This document shows positions 1 to 11,004 of a stretch of 64,000 nucleotides of DNA, one piece after another. Numbering within the stretch: the stretch's first letter is position 1; each line of letters begins with the position of its first letter. This stretch comes from Cryptomeria japonica (taxonomy: Eukaryota > Streptophyta > Pinopsida > Cupressales > Cupressaceae), in assembly GCF_030272615.1 (NCBI RefSeq), contig NC_081413.1:558781945-558845944 (forward strand), given 5' to 3'. Made by a program: the position numbers and the translations under genes. The notes below the pieces were generated by a model. It worked only from the letters and a program-made list of their open reading frames with translations. It was not told the origin of the DNA and made no database searches.

Positions 1-1779
1 GTAAATTACTTGGATGTTTTAGAACCTGGAATGGATTTTTTGTGGGAGGGATCTTTATTTGATTTTGTTTACATATAATGAGGTTTTTGGGGTTTGATTA
101 TTTTATTTTTGGAGGTATAATGGGTTTTTCTATTTATCCTTTTGTTATTAGCTTGGCAAAGGGCAATTATGAGTCTTGGCAAAAGGGCATCTTGACACAT
201 CTTAGGTGGCTTGATTTTTTGCCTTATCTCTATGGAATCATCCCTCAACTAGACTCGGAGAGGAGTAAGCATGCTTGGAGGATCATTAATGATCATGTTG
301 TAGGAGTGATTGGTTCTAGTGTTGATTTTGAAACTTACTAGACATTAAATGTCCCCACACACTTTGGAGTCGCCTTTGGGAGATCTATGGAGACCCTCAT
401 ATATCTCCATTTCTAGAGGATTTTGTAGTAGATTGTCTCATTCCTCTTATACATGTAGATTATAGACCCTACGATAGTGGTATTTTTGAGATGCTTAAGT
501 ATATCACAAGTCTTTCATGTCCCAATGGGTCAAAGAATTATCTCTCAATTATCACTCCTCATATTGAGACAACATCTCAAGCTTCATCATATTCTATTGT
601 TCCTGATTAGATTGGCATTGGCTCTTGCATGACCCCCATTGATTTAGTGCAATAGGACATTGTTCTTCCAAACACAGCTACTTGGGATTTATATCTTACA
701 TACATATCATCCTTTTTTGTGGAGTCTCATATTGTAGATCTAGATGACTGTTTTGAGGACATTCATCTCCTCTTTTTTGATAGCCAGATCATTGTTGTCA
801 ACCCATAGTCATCACTTGTGGAGATTGTTCTACATAATTTTTCACAAAGTCTTGATTTGTCACCTCCTACGTTGATTGGGCATGCAACTGATTGGTTTGT
901 GGCACCATCATGGACACAATTATATTTGGAAATTTTCTAGAGGCACACTCTATTTGGATTTAGATTCCTACTTCTAATTTATGGGAGTGGCTTCCCATAT
1001 CTCCAATGGATTTGTTTTTTTCTAAGGGGATAAATGATGTTTGTAGGCAATGGATTATATTATTTCTTTAGGTGTTCATCAATAGCATGTGAGCTACTTC
1101 TTCATGAGGGATCCACGTCCTCATTTTCTCTTCTATAAGGGGGTAACTTGATTCTATCGATGTGACCAATTCAGTACTTGGGGGGACATCTTCAATCCTT
1201 CACTCTTGTTACATGTAATCTTTTGAATTTCTTTTTCCTTCTTTTGGAAGGAATTTTGTCCCACAAGGTTTTCTCATTTTCTTTATTCGTGAGATTTACA
1301 TTGGTTTGTACATAGGTACCTAATCATGTTGTTTTTAACAGTACCCATCATTCCATGCTTGTATTCATGCATTCATTATCTCTTTAACTTATCCTTAAGT
1401 TAATCTTAAGGGGGATTGGTGAAGTAATTAGGAAATTCTCTAATTATTTATTGGGTCCTTTATAATGACTTTATTCACTTAAGCCAAACTTAAAGGTGCT
1501 TTTTAATCTTTTATTAGATTAAGCTAATAATAGTTCACTTAGTTGAGCTCATTTTAGTTTCCTAATTTTAGATTAGGTTTCTCTTGCTTTCTATAAGAAA
1601 AGTAATTCACTGTGATCCATCTAATTCATTTTACAAGTTAATCTAATTATGGGATTTCTCTTTGGATAAATTCTCTCTCATGGCTTAATAGCATTAATCA
1701 TAGCTTCTCTTCAGATGTGATAGGTGTTTTGGTTGCAGGTGATTCATAGGCTTGCGAGGTTAAACAAATAACTCCAACA
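1..1779 (+). mobile_element. 3' part of a non-autonomous LTR element (copy 1)
   Basis: This is the internal region and 3' LTR of the family seen complete at about 36.27-39.68 kb. Positions 1-340 match the start of that internal region at about 37.87-38.2 kb, and 360-1400 match 38.27-39.26 kb. A purine tract just before 1416 and an LTR at 1416-1779 ending in ACTCCAACA close it. A short reading frame at 78-341 (WLDFLPYLYG stretch) and broken frames to about 1020 recur in all three copies, but I do not recognise the product and see no reverse transcriptase. The 5' end lies outside the window. Confidence 0.65.
1416..1779 (+). repeat. 3' LTR of copy 1
   Basis: The LTR follows the purine tract AAGGGGGA and ends in AACTCCAACA. 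It aligns along its length with the LTRs at 12049-12415 and 39278-39677 (shared GTAATTAGG near the start, and the TTTTGGTTGCAGGTGATT-like stretch near the end). Its first bases have drifted from the family TGTTGGAG. Confidence 0.65.
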
Positions 1780-1901
1780 AGTCATTTTTGGACATTGTGA
1801 TAATCTATTATAAGCACTTTGAGAATTTTTAAATGCACCAAATTTTTGTACCTATGTAATGTTTGATTAATGCTATTATACCTCTCATTTAGTTTCATCT
1901 A
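1780..1901. repeat. Flank shared with copy 2
   Basis: This sequence after the LTR closely matches 12416-12540. The duplication between copies 1 and 2 therefore covers more than the LTR element. No gene is seen. Confidence 0.6.
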
Positions 1902-1912
1902 CATCTTTAGTT
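1902..1912. repeat. Left target-site duplication of the LINE
   Basis: CATCTTTAGTT here is repeated exactly at 9816-9826, on the other side of the LINE. The paralogous site near 12541-12551 has a related uninterrupted sequence, which supports a target duplication. Confidence 0.75.
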
Positions 1913-2062
1913 TTTGATTAAGGAAAAAATAGGTTTTAAGGGACCCGAAACCCGCTTACATAATGAAAGATGAGCATGAAAGAAACAAAACAAAACAGCT
2001 GCGAAAGACCAGCACAAAAACCAGCAGCTGGGACAAAAAGACAACAAGGAGCCAACAAGAAA

Positions 2063-4050
2063 TTAGCCTCCCAGACCCAACATTACATATCGCTTGAATA
2101 CTTTTATAGACTCCTCAACATTCTGAACCAAAAGCATCATCGCCTTGGCCGCTTCCCTCAGATCATTGCTCTCCTGTCTCAGCTGTATATTTTTCATTTT
2201 GGTCTCCATCTCAGTAGTGCTCTGCTTGGTCCTTCGCCTGGAAATCTGATGAGTGGTGCTGGAAGTTGGAACATCTTCAATGATTACCAGATTCTTATCC
2301 TGATTTTTCCTCTTCAAATGATCCACCAGAGCATTCATATTTTGTGACGAAACTTTTAGGACCTAAAGGCTGTGGTTCATGAAACTTTTTAGAGCCTTCT
2401 CAATACGGGCCACCCGGGTATTGATATTGTCTTTATCCTCCTCTGCCTGTTCTTTCAGCATTCTGACAATATCCTCAAGATGTTTCAAATCCCCTTTGAT
2501 CAGGTCTTTTTCCAACCACTCTTCCATCTCAATTTCCTCCTCGGCTTCACTGGTTTCCATCTCCTCATTATTTTTCCCAAAATTAGATTCCTTAATCAAC
2601 TTATTTATCTTGTTATTCAGATCCCTCTATTTACTTTGCATACTAGTAATGTTGTCCACAACCCATTTCTGGAAATTGAAGGATTCCAGGATACAGTTAT
2701 AGGCAGTGTTCAAAATGGTATTCGCAGAATCCCTACCCTGCTTAGTGCCTACAGAGTTAGGGTTGTCTTCCTCCTTAGAGTGCAGAGTGACATTCCTACT
2801 ATCTAAGCCCATAGGGTTATAGTGAGGGTTTTCAGAATTACCCCCATCTTCCTCTTCACCCACATTCTCATCCTTCTCACTCTCCATTTTAGTTTCAGTA
2901 TCCTTCCCCTTTTCCTCCTCCACATCACAGTGCACCTCCATTTCCACATTTTCACTATCTGCTCTCCTTTTTTTGTGGGTAGGGGAATTAGGTCGATCCT
3001 CACCCGAATCAGAATCTTTGCAACTCTCAAAAATGTGTGCATTGGTGATCAGGGGGTCATCTTTGGTAGCCCTAGCCTTTTCCTTTAGATATTCATAGAT
3101 GAGCAATATAAGCCCCTAATGGGCTATAGGGTAAGACTTAGGCTTTTTAGCGTGACCAGCTAGACTTTCATTCAAAGAAGACGCTAATAATATGGCAAGA
3201 AAATTTTAGCCCCATGACGGAAGTGGTTAAGAATTGCAAAATGATAATTATAGATTTTAGTAAATCTACCGTCAACAGTGAGAAACTCCATTAAAACCCT
3301 TAAAACTTTTTGCCAAAAGGGCTTTACCTACTGGGGAATGTAGTAGGAAATGTTGTCTTTTTTGACCAACTTGCCCTTCTCATCCTCTGATTTCAGGAAG
3401 TTTCTGAACACTTCAGCTGCATACTTCCGGTCTCTGTAGAATTTAGTACCCTCCTTCTAAAGACCCATTACCTCTGCAACCAGATCCTTGTCAATTTTCC
3501 ATATCTCCCCGAACAAGGTGACTCTGTTGTTGCTCCAACCTCTAGCAAAACCATGTGACACTGAATTTCTGCTTTCGTGGAGCTTTCCCATATAGTCAGT
3601 AAAGCCATACCTATGAAGCCTTCTCCACACTTTTCGTTCACTCTTCCAGTTATCGCATCTTGGGGGCTCATTCCTATTTAAATTACCCACCATTTTGAAC
3701 AACAAGTCGAAGTTCCCAAAGATGTTATTCATAGTTCGCAGGCATAACCCCAAGTTCTCGTTTAGAATTCTGGAGTTACAGAACAGAGGCTCCTTCGTAA
3801 CTTTGAAACTTATGTTAATTGCCACATAGAACCAACATTTATTATTATAATTATCCTCACGCATATGATCATAGAAATGATGCCCAAAGGCAATCATTAA
3901 CTGACAGTTAATCCGCCACCAAAATCTGTCTTTGGAATCCACTCCCCAAAAGATAATCATGATATTAACTCGACCCATTGATACGATCAAAAAATAATTG
4001 CTCTCTAACATCCCTTTTACAATGAATATCTCCAATATATTTAACATCAT
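2063..4050 (-). pseudogene. LINE-borne third ORF region, unknown plant repeat protein
   Basis: Coding-like sequence continues on the same strand after RNase H up to the element's 3' end. The upstream part (3457-4050, then broken frames to about 3.2 kb) contains SHGFARGW, LFGEIWKIDKDLVAEV, TKFYRDRKYAAEVF and LNHFRHG. I recall this general pattern from unannotated plant repeat proteins but cannot name the family. The downstream part (2063-3106) stays in one frame with two stops. It is strongly acidic with a KKRR patch and then heptad-like charged helices (LKHLEDIVRMLKEQAEED), suggesting a coiled coil. The join between the two parts is frameshifted. Confidence 0.55.
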
Positions 4051-4520
4051 CCTTTAAATTGACCCCTTCATTAGCTAAGATATCCGCAACCTTATTGCCT
4101 TCTCTTAGGGTATGAGTTATGATAATACTAACATAGTTATTTAACAATTTTTTAGCACTTTCAACTAAGTTAATAATATTCCAAGATACAAAGTTTATAC
4201 CTTTGAGGGCCTGGATGATGTTTAGGGAGTCCCCTTCCAGCCAATTTTTTTTAAATTTGAATCCCTGAGCAAGCTGGAGGCTTTTTAGCATGGCCATAGC
4301 TTCAACCACATGATTATTTTGGACCCCAAAAGGTGAAGCAAAAGTCGCAATGCAGACTCCTTAAGCATTTCTGATAACTCCTCCACCACCAGACTTCCCA
4401 GGGTTGCCTTTAGCCGCCCCATCAAAATTCACCTTTATCCAATCATGATCAGGAAAGCGCCAGACAATATTATCTCTCCTATTCTTATTGGCAGATCTGC
4501 AGACTCTGTGTATTAGGTTC
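3965..4520 (-). pseudogene. LINE ORF2, RNase H (RVT_3-type) domain
   Basis: Plant L1 elements often end ORF2 with an RNase H domain that removes template RNA. The first catalytic block is VNFDGAAKGNPGKSGGGGV near 4.40 kb. After a stop near 4.36 kb the domain continues at 3965-4309 with EAMAMLKSLQLA, the catalytic EGDS, and HTLREGNKVADILANEG. All expected acidic residues are visible but are split across the interruption. Confidence 0.85.
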
Positions 4521-4785
4521 CATTCAATGAGGATACCTTTCTCCATATCACTAATAAACCATTGCTTATTATTCCTATGAGGAATATTGATGTTCTCTTT
4601 TATAGCCCTGCAATTTTTTTCAAAAACCACCTGAGAGGTGCACTTAGCTTCCCTAAATATTTTGTTATTTCTCTCTTTCCAAATGCCCCAGCAAGTCATG
4701 GGGAGGGTCAAGGACCAAAGGTTCTTGATAAGATGGCATTTGGTGGGGAAAATCGATTGCCAAATAATATCCTTGAGACTCTTAT

Positions 4786-5368
4786 TCATAACCTAATCAA
4801 CTTTCCATTTCTCCCATAGCTTACTTCAAATTTCCCAGGTAAATGAGCAGTGAAAAAAAAGGTGATCAACTGATTCTTCCTCTTTCTAGCAAAGCTCACA
4901 CCTATTAGGGAATTTAAAACCTCTTCAAACCAAATTGTCAATAGTAAGGATCCTATTGTGAGTAGCAAGCCACAAGAACATATTGACTTTAGGGATCAAA
5001 ATGTTGTTCCAAACTTTACTCCAAATGGGATCACTGGTCTGAGAAAAAGTGTTTTTGTAGGTAGAAGCAATCATAAATTCTCCTCTAGGATTGCTTTTCC
5101 AGAGATAAACATCATCATAGTCTTTATTAAGAGAAAAGGACATCAGCTCCTTCTGGATCAGGGAAAATCCCACATGAATAACATCAAGCCTCACCCATTT
5201 ATTCTCCTTCCAGTAGTCACACACTATAACTCCAAACCTCCTTTTACATTCCTCAATAAATTGACTGTTGCCTTGATCAAAAAGAGCTTCACTCTTCATC
5301 CAAGGATCCTCCCAAAACCTTATTTTATCACCTTTTCCAAGGACCCATCCAGCTCCAGCTTTGGCCAC
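4786..5368 (-). pseudogene. LINE ORF2, zf-RVT region
   Basis: This segment between reverse transcriptase and RNase H matches the zinc-binding RT-associated region of plant L1 elements. It has a WVLGKGDKIRFWEDPW start, a YLWKSNPRGEF block, and KVWNNILIPKVNMFLWLATH followed by a frameshift. The remaining Cys-containing part continues in another frame at 4786-4968. Confidence 0.8.
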
Positions 5369-5581
5369 TTTTATGGATTTGATAATACTATTTCAAATGA
5401 AGGATCCAGCAGGGACGTCTTCAGAATTAAGGATCTCCTGGATAGGCTGATTCTGAATATATTTATCAAACCGGATTTGATTCCAATCTTTCTTGGTATC
5501 ATAAGCTCTCCATTAATTGTTTTGCTAGGAGAGCTTTATTAAAGGTTTTTAGGGCTTTAATCCCCAACCCCCCTTTGTTCT

Positions 5582-6721
5582 TTAGTTTACAAACTTTTTC
5601 CCAAGCAACCAAGGATATCCTTTTTTTTTCTTCAACTCCTGACCATAGAAATCTCTTCTGGATTCTTTCCAAAGTTTCAACAATTTTAGCCAGGATACCA
5701 AATAAACTAAGAGCATAAACAGGGAGGTTCTAGAGTGTAGCTTGAAGGAGCTGCAACTTCCCAACCTGAGATAAGATGGAACCTTTCCACCCAGCAAGTT
5801 TTTGTTGAGTTTGTCAATGAGCATATTCCAAAAGGAGTTTGGGGGAACTAAACCCAAGGGAAGGCCCAGGTAGGTGGAAGGGAACATGTCCACCTTGCAA
5901 CCAATAATTTTAGCAATTCTCTGTTGTCTAGTGACCAGAGTGTTCATGAAGTATATAGCCGATTTGTCCCAATTGACTTGTTGACCAGTAGCCAAAGCAT
6001 AAGAATTAAGAGAAGTTTTGAAGGCATCAGCCTCCTCAATAGAAGAATATCCCATGAGGATAGTATCATCAACAAACTGTTGATGAGAACAAAAAACATT
6101 AGTGAAGGAAGGTTGAAGACCTTTGATGATTTTATTCACTTTCAAATTATGTATCAATCTGCTCATGCTCTCTGCCAGAATGGTAAAAAGAATAGGAGAT
6201 ATGGGATCTCCTTGTCTGAGCCCCCTTGATGATTTAAAGAATTTAGTAGGAGATCCATTAATGAGAATTGAAAACATAGGAGTGGTGATTAGCTCTCTGG
6301 TAATTTTGGTTATCTTCTCATCAAATCCAAAAGCCTCCATGATTCTGAAAAGAACATGCCAATCCACTCTATCATAAGCCTTTGCCAAATCCAATTTTAT
6401 CAGAAATCCTTCTTTTTTAGCAGCATTGAGGGAATGAATATTCTCATGCACAAGAATGATAGAGTCCAAAATCTGCCTGCTAGGGACAAAACCTTTTTGC
6501 TCCTCAGAGATGATGAAGGGGAGAACAACCAAAATTCTAGTAGTCAAAACTTTGCATATGATTTTGTAGAAAGAGTTACATAGACTTATTGGCCTAAATT
6601 TTCCCATTGAGTCCGCCCCAACAACTTTAGGAATTAAGGCGATAAATGTGGAATTAAGTTCCTTAAGGATTCTTCTAGAGCCAAAGAATTCTTTGACCGC
6701 ATTAACTGTGTCTTCTCCCAC
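5582..6721 (-). pseudogene. LINE ORF2, reverse transcriptase domain
   Basis: This non-LTR reverse transcriptase is in the same frame as the endonuclease block, after one stop. Fingers and palm motifs appear in order: FIALIPKV, FRPISLCN, KGFVPSRQILD, KLDLAKAYDRVDW, GLRQGDPISP, and the catalytic QFVDDTILMG. LGLPLG and the start of the thumb follow. The catalytic Asp pair is intact. The reading frame decays after about 5.75 kb, so the link to the downstream domain is frameshifted. Confidence 0.92.
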
Positions 6722-6727
6722 AATATG

Positions 6728-8160
6728 CTAGAATTCCTGGAAGAAAAACATTGGGAAACCATCAGGACCCGGAGCTTTATCCCCTTGAAATGAAAAACCA
6801 ACTTTTTTAATTTCTCCAGCAGAAGGGATAGCAGAGAGGGCCTTATTCTGAATAGGATTAATGATCTTGGGAATGATATTAACCAGATTATGTTGCTGGG
6901 TATAATCAATGTCCTTGTTCCTGGTGAGGAGCTGATTGAAGAAACTGACAACTTCATCTCTAATTTCATCCTTATTAATAAGAGTTTTGTCCTCAACAAT
7001 TAATCTAGAAATTATCTTCGCAGCTTTATGTTTCAAAGAAGTCATGTGGAAGAATTTAGTGTTTCTGTCCCCAGCCTCCAACCAAATCACCCTAGATCTC
7101 TGTCTCCAATAGATTTCCTCCCTAGAGATAATGTTGTGAAGTTTGACTAAAACATCATCTTCCATGGCTTTGGAATACTTTTTATAGCCATCTTTTTGTA
7201 TTGAATTTTGGATCTGATCTAGTTCCTCCTTCAACTTTTTCTTTGAATAAAAAATATCACCAAAGACCTTCTTGTTCCATATCTTAATGTTGACTTTGAT
7301 ATTTTTAAGTTTTTTGGCAACTTTATACATGGCAATTCCATTCACATAAATATTCCACCAGTTGGCAATAGAATTTTCAAGATAAGGGTGGGAAATCCAC
7401 ATCTTTTCAAACCGAAAAGGGAAGCTCTGATTATTCTTGAAATTTTTAGCAACAAAAGTGATGGGATAGTGATCCGAACCAATTCTATTGATAACAGATA
7501 GGGAACATCTATGAGAGAGAATCCAATCATTAGTGACAAGGGATCTATCAAGTCTTACCTGAATGAGGTCTTCACCATCCCTTCGGTTAGACCAGGTGTA
7601 GGAAGCTCCATTTAGATCCATATCAATGAGAGCATTGAAGTTGATAAAGTCCATCAAGTTAGATCTGCTGTCCAATTGAGCTTGAGTTCCCCCAGATTTG
7701 TCATTGCCTTGCAGAGGAGTATTGAAATCTCCCATCACAACCCAGCTATTCATAGGGAAAGATCTTCTTTTTTGCTGGATTTTATCCCAGAATTTGCTTC
7801 TAGCAGATTTGGAGTTAGGGGCATAGATATTGGTAAGCACACATTCCTTTCCTTCATAGATGCTTTTAACTTTCAGGGATATTATGTTGCCATCTTCATC
7901 AATCATTTCTCCAGAAATGGTTTTCTTGTTCCTGAAAATCGCTACCCCCCAGAAGCCCTAATCGAGCTGCTGCCACAAACCCCTCCATTTTTAAAGAAGT
8001 TTAATTTCTCCACTTTCTCTTTACTCATTTTGGTTTCCTGAACCAGGATGATATCCAGATTTTGATCTCGAATAAGGTTCTGTAATATATCCTGTTTGTT
8101 GAGACCATTTAGGCCTTTGATATTCCATGATATTACCTTCATTTGGAAACCTAAGGGCAA
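6728..8160 (-). pseudogene. LINE ORF2, endonuclease domain and linker
   Basis: This is an apurinic/apyrimidinic-type endonuclease that nicks target DNA to prime reverse transcription. The N-terminal block at 7942-8160 has SWNIKGLNG and the catalytic QETKM. A frameshift near 7.92 kb leads to the block at 6728-7906 with NIYAPNSK, GDFNTPL, YTWSN, VRLDRSL and SDHYPI, which is the ordered motif set of L1 endonucleases. The rest is the linker into the reverse transcriptase, ending in APGPDGFPMFFFQEF before an in-frame TAG at about 6725. Confidence 0.88.
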
Positions 8161-8210
8161 GATTCCTTTATAGTTCGCTACCTTCCATCAGCTATATTTT
8201 TCTTGCTCTC

Positions 8211-9815
8211 CTAATCCCTATGCCATTTCATAGTTTTACGTCCTAGTGGGGATTTTGAAGTACCAATATCAGCCTTGGACCTGGTCCTGGTTTTTACCCC
8301 ATTAAGGCCTCCTGCCTTCTTATTTTTTATTTTTTTTCCATTCCCTGTTATATCTTCTTCTTGTTCCTCTATAGGCTTGTCTTGAATATTACTCCATAGT
8401 TCTTCTCTTTTCTGGGATGATGTGGGCGTTTCAACTCCAATATTCTGGAATAACGCATTTAAATTTACCCGAGGCGATCCAAACTTGTTGCCACTTCCAA
8501 GTTTAATTTCATGTCCTTCAAATTCATCTAGGCACTGTTCATCTTTTTTTGATATAGAATCTTGAAGGTCCTCATAATGAGAATCGGTGATATTCTCAAT
8601 CTCACCATCTTCAAGAGTCTTTGCACTGATTTCATTCTCCTTCTCCTGTGTCTGTAGAGCCTCAAAAGTATTAATTGTTTTGATCTCAAACTCCCTGATT
8701 TCATTCTTGTTATTCTCCTTCAAAGGGGGATTCTTAGGAGGGTCATTTCTATCTCCTTCTGATGGTTCTGGAATATTGACAGAGCTTCCGCTTTGTCCTT
8801 CCAACTTGTTACCTTCTTTTTTATTATTCTTTTCTTTCCATACCTGTTTGTGGGTGTTTACCAACACCAATTTTTTTAGGGTTACTGGGGAAAGCCTTAG
8901 CCCAGTGACCAACTTTTTTGTAAGAAAAACACACAAAGGGGAGTGATTCAAACTCTATTGTCTGTTCCCATAACCCAAGTTTGGAACATATATCAATAGT
9001 GCTAGGAAGGTTTGTCTTCTGCGAAATATTGACACACATGCGCGCATAAACCAATCTTTTGCGAGATGTAGTCATTGGATCTATCGCCACAAGCTCCCCA
9101 AAGGAGTTAGCAATTCCTGAGAAGACATCCTCCACCCAATATTCCATCGGCAATCCTGGCAGCCTTATCCAAACTGAAGTAGATTCAAAGAAAGAGTCAT
9201 TGAGTTCCATGTTAGGAGACCATTTTCTAATAGATAAAGAAGATTTACCAAACATCCAGGGGCCACTGCTTAATGCTGTTTCCATATCTTCCCCACAAGA
9301 GAATGAGAAAATAAAAAAACCTCTGGACAAGGCTGAGACATCAACCTGACCTTTCATTCTCCATTTTCTCTTTACAAAAGACCTAACATCCTCAATATTG
9401 GGTCATGGTCCAACAAACTTCCTCACCAGAGAAAACTCCATTAAAGAGATACTATGATCAATAACCAAATTAGGAACCTCAATAGCAAGTTTGCCCATTT
9501 TATTATCAGATATATCTTTCACAAAGGGGAAAGACGATTTACCAGTCGGTTTTCCAGTTGTTTTCCTTTCAAAAAGACTACTCCAGGGTTTGGAAGCTTG
9601 CACCTCCTTGATCTTTTCTGAGTCAACTTTCACCGCCTCGGGGCTCGATTCTTGGGAGTCTATCATCTTTTTGCGGTCAAGAGGAGGGTCCCGTAGCCAT
9701 GGGTCCCCATCCTGTCTCCCATCCTCATCATCCATCGCTTGTCCTTGAGATGCAGTGGATTCAGACCCAGAGGATCCAGACTCGATGTTCCCTCCATTTC
9801 CAATTTTCACATCTT
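8211..9815 (-). pseudogene. LINE ORF1: DUF4283/zinc-knuckle nucleic-acid-binding protein, broken
   Basis: Plant L1 ORF1 proteins bind element RNA. The first segment (9815 down to 9403) is an acidic, Ser-rich N-terminus. An in-frame TGA at 9400-9402, probably a decayed CGA, separates it from 8824-9399. That part holds the DUF4283-like core (SGPWMFG, SVWIRLPGLPMEYW) and a CCHC knuckle of which only the first Cys and the GHWAK His remain (CFSYKKVGHWAKAF). A frameshift around 8.85 kb moves the reading into the frame of 8211-8951, a charged tail containing FEALQ. No ATG is seen at the 5' end; the frame runs into the element boundary. Confidence 0.8.
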
Positions 9816-9826
9816 CATCTTTAGTT
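9816..9826. repeat. Right target-site duplication of the LINE
   Basis: This is an exact copy of the 11-mer CATCTTTAGTT at 1902-1912. It joins directly to TGCGTTGG-type sequence that is contiguous with the same flank in the unoccupied paralogue at 12552 onward. Confidence 0.75.
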
Positions 9827-10640
9827 GCGTTGGTAGGATATACCCAATTTTATGGAAACATACATCCACAACAAAGGAGATGTAGTACCAACACCTATAA
9901 GGGAAATGATATACAAGAGACACACTCTTTGAGATACTTTTATTTTGGGTATACATACAGGCTCAAAAGATGTATTATAGTTAGAGCTATAGATTTATGT
10001 GTATGATAATCATGCAATATATAGAAATAGATAGAATTACGTATATACAAACAATGTAATGAGAATAGATGTATGCATGTATGTAATGTAATGTAATATA
10101 TTGTATGAGAAGACATAAGACATTTGATGCAATAGAATTATACACGGTTAAATAATCTACTACAAATTGGTGTAGTTCAAATGTATTTTGTAATGATACA
10201 TATTATGCATGTTAACAGATAGATTTTTTTAATTTCACATATCCTTTCATCCCACAACATTCTACCATATAAGCTTTGATCCTCTTCCCATCCTTAAGAT
10301 CGAATATAAATACATCATTAAAGAAACTTAATCTTAGATCTCTAATTTACAACCATTCTTGCCAACATCTTGGTTCTCTTGCCAGGACCTAATTATGAGG
10401 ATACAAAAGATATTTAAACCCCACACATATATATATGAAGTAGCATCGAACTAAGAAGGATTACAATTAAAGAGAAACACAATTTTACGGTTTTTAGTAG
10501 AATTCTCTAGGTTCTAGCCTCGTGAGAAGGGGTTAAGCACCTATGAGATGGTGAGTAGAAAGGGGGAATCTCGAAGGGATCTTTGAAGAGGTGCAACCCT
10601 TAAAAGAAGTGAAAAGATAAGCAAAGAAATCTCTCATAGA
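9827..10640. repeat. Composite repeat copy 1, right part
   Basis: This is homologous to 12552-13360 nearly throughout (shared GATATACCCAATTTTATGG and CAACCATTCTTGCCAACATC). It continues the segment split by the LINE. It is AT-rich with many TATG/TATA runs, and no gene is seen. Confidence 0.7.
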
Positions 10641-11004
10641 TTTACCAATGATTTTTTGGTTGTGCTGTTTGTTTGGATATATTTTATTGACGATTTTGCT
10701 TGGTTGTAGCCTCAGACAATTTGCATAGCAGGGTTCAACAATATTATTTGGCGGATTCATATAATATGCAGACGTATTAATCACTAGACAGTCCCGAGCT
10801 ATTTTTTATGGCTAGTGCAATACAATTTCCGGCAGGTGTTTCCAATTATTTTTGGCTATAGTTTTATAATCTCTACCCAACTCACCTAATAGTAGTTGGT
10901 TGACCTTTGTTACAACCATTGAGGTTCTTTCATATCGTAGCCATTATAAAAGTTGGATTGGCTTTTTTTTAGCCATTAATATTGGTTAGACAATCTAGTC
11001 CCAA
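10641..11004. other. Unassigned spacer
   Basis: This is unique-looking AT-rich sequence between the two composite repeat copies. I see no coding or structural signal. Confidence 0.4.

Larger units (their letters stand above)
1913..9815 (-). mobile_element. L1-type non-LTR retrotransposon (LINE) with an extra third ORF region
   Basis: This 7.9-kb minus-strand element is bounded by an 11-bp target duplication. In transcription order it carries ORF1 (DUF4283-like domain, degenerate zinc knuckle), then ORF2 (AP endonuclease, reverse transcriptase, zf-RVT, RNase H), then about 1.9 kb of further coding-like sequence that standard plant L1 elements lack. The 3' end on the minus strand finishes CCTTAATCAAAA, a short A-rich tail. 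ORF1 is still open where it meets the upstream target repeat, so the copy is probably slightly 5'-truncated. Stops and frameshifts in every ORF make it immobile now. Confidence 0.88.

Noticed and set aside
2379-3088. Plus-strand Ser/Leu-rich membrane-like frames
   Set aside because: They are shadows of the acidic minus-strand third ORF of the LINE and have no independent support.
9403-9810. Start codon of LINE ORF1 at 9810
   Set aside because: The codon there is GTG and the frame is open to the element boundary, so the copy is more likely 5'-truncated than GTG-initiated.
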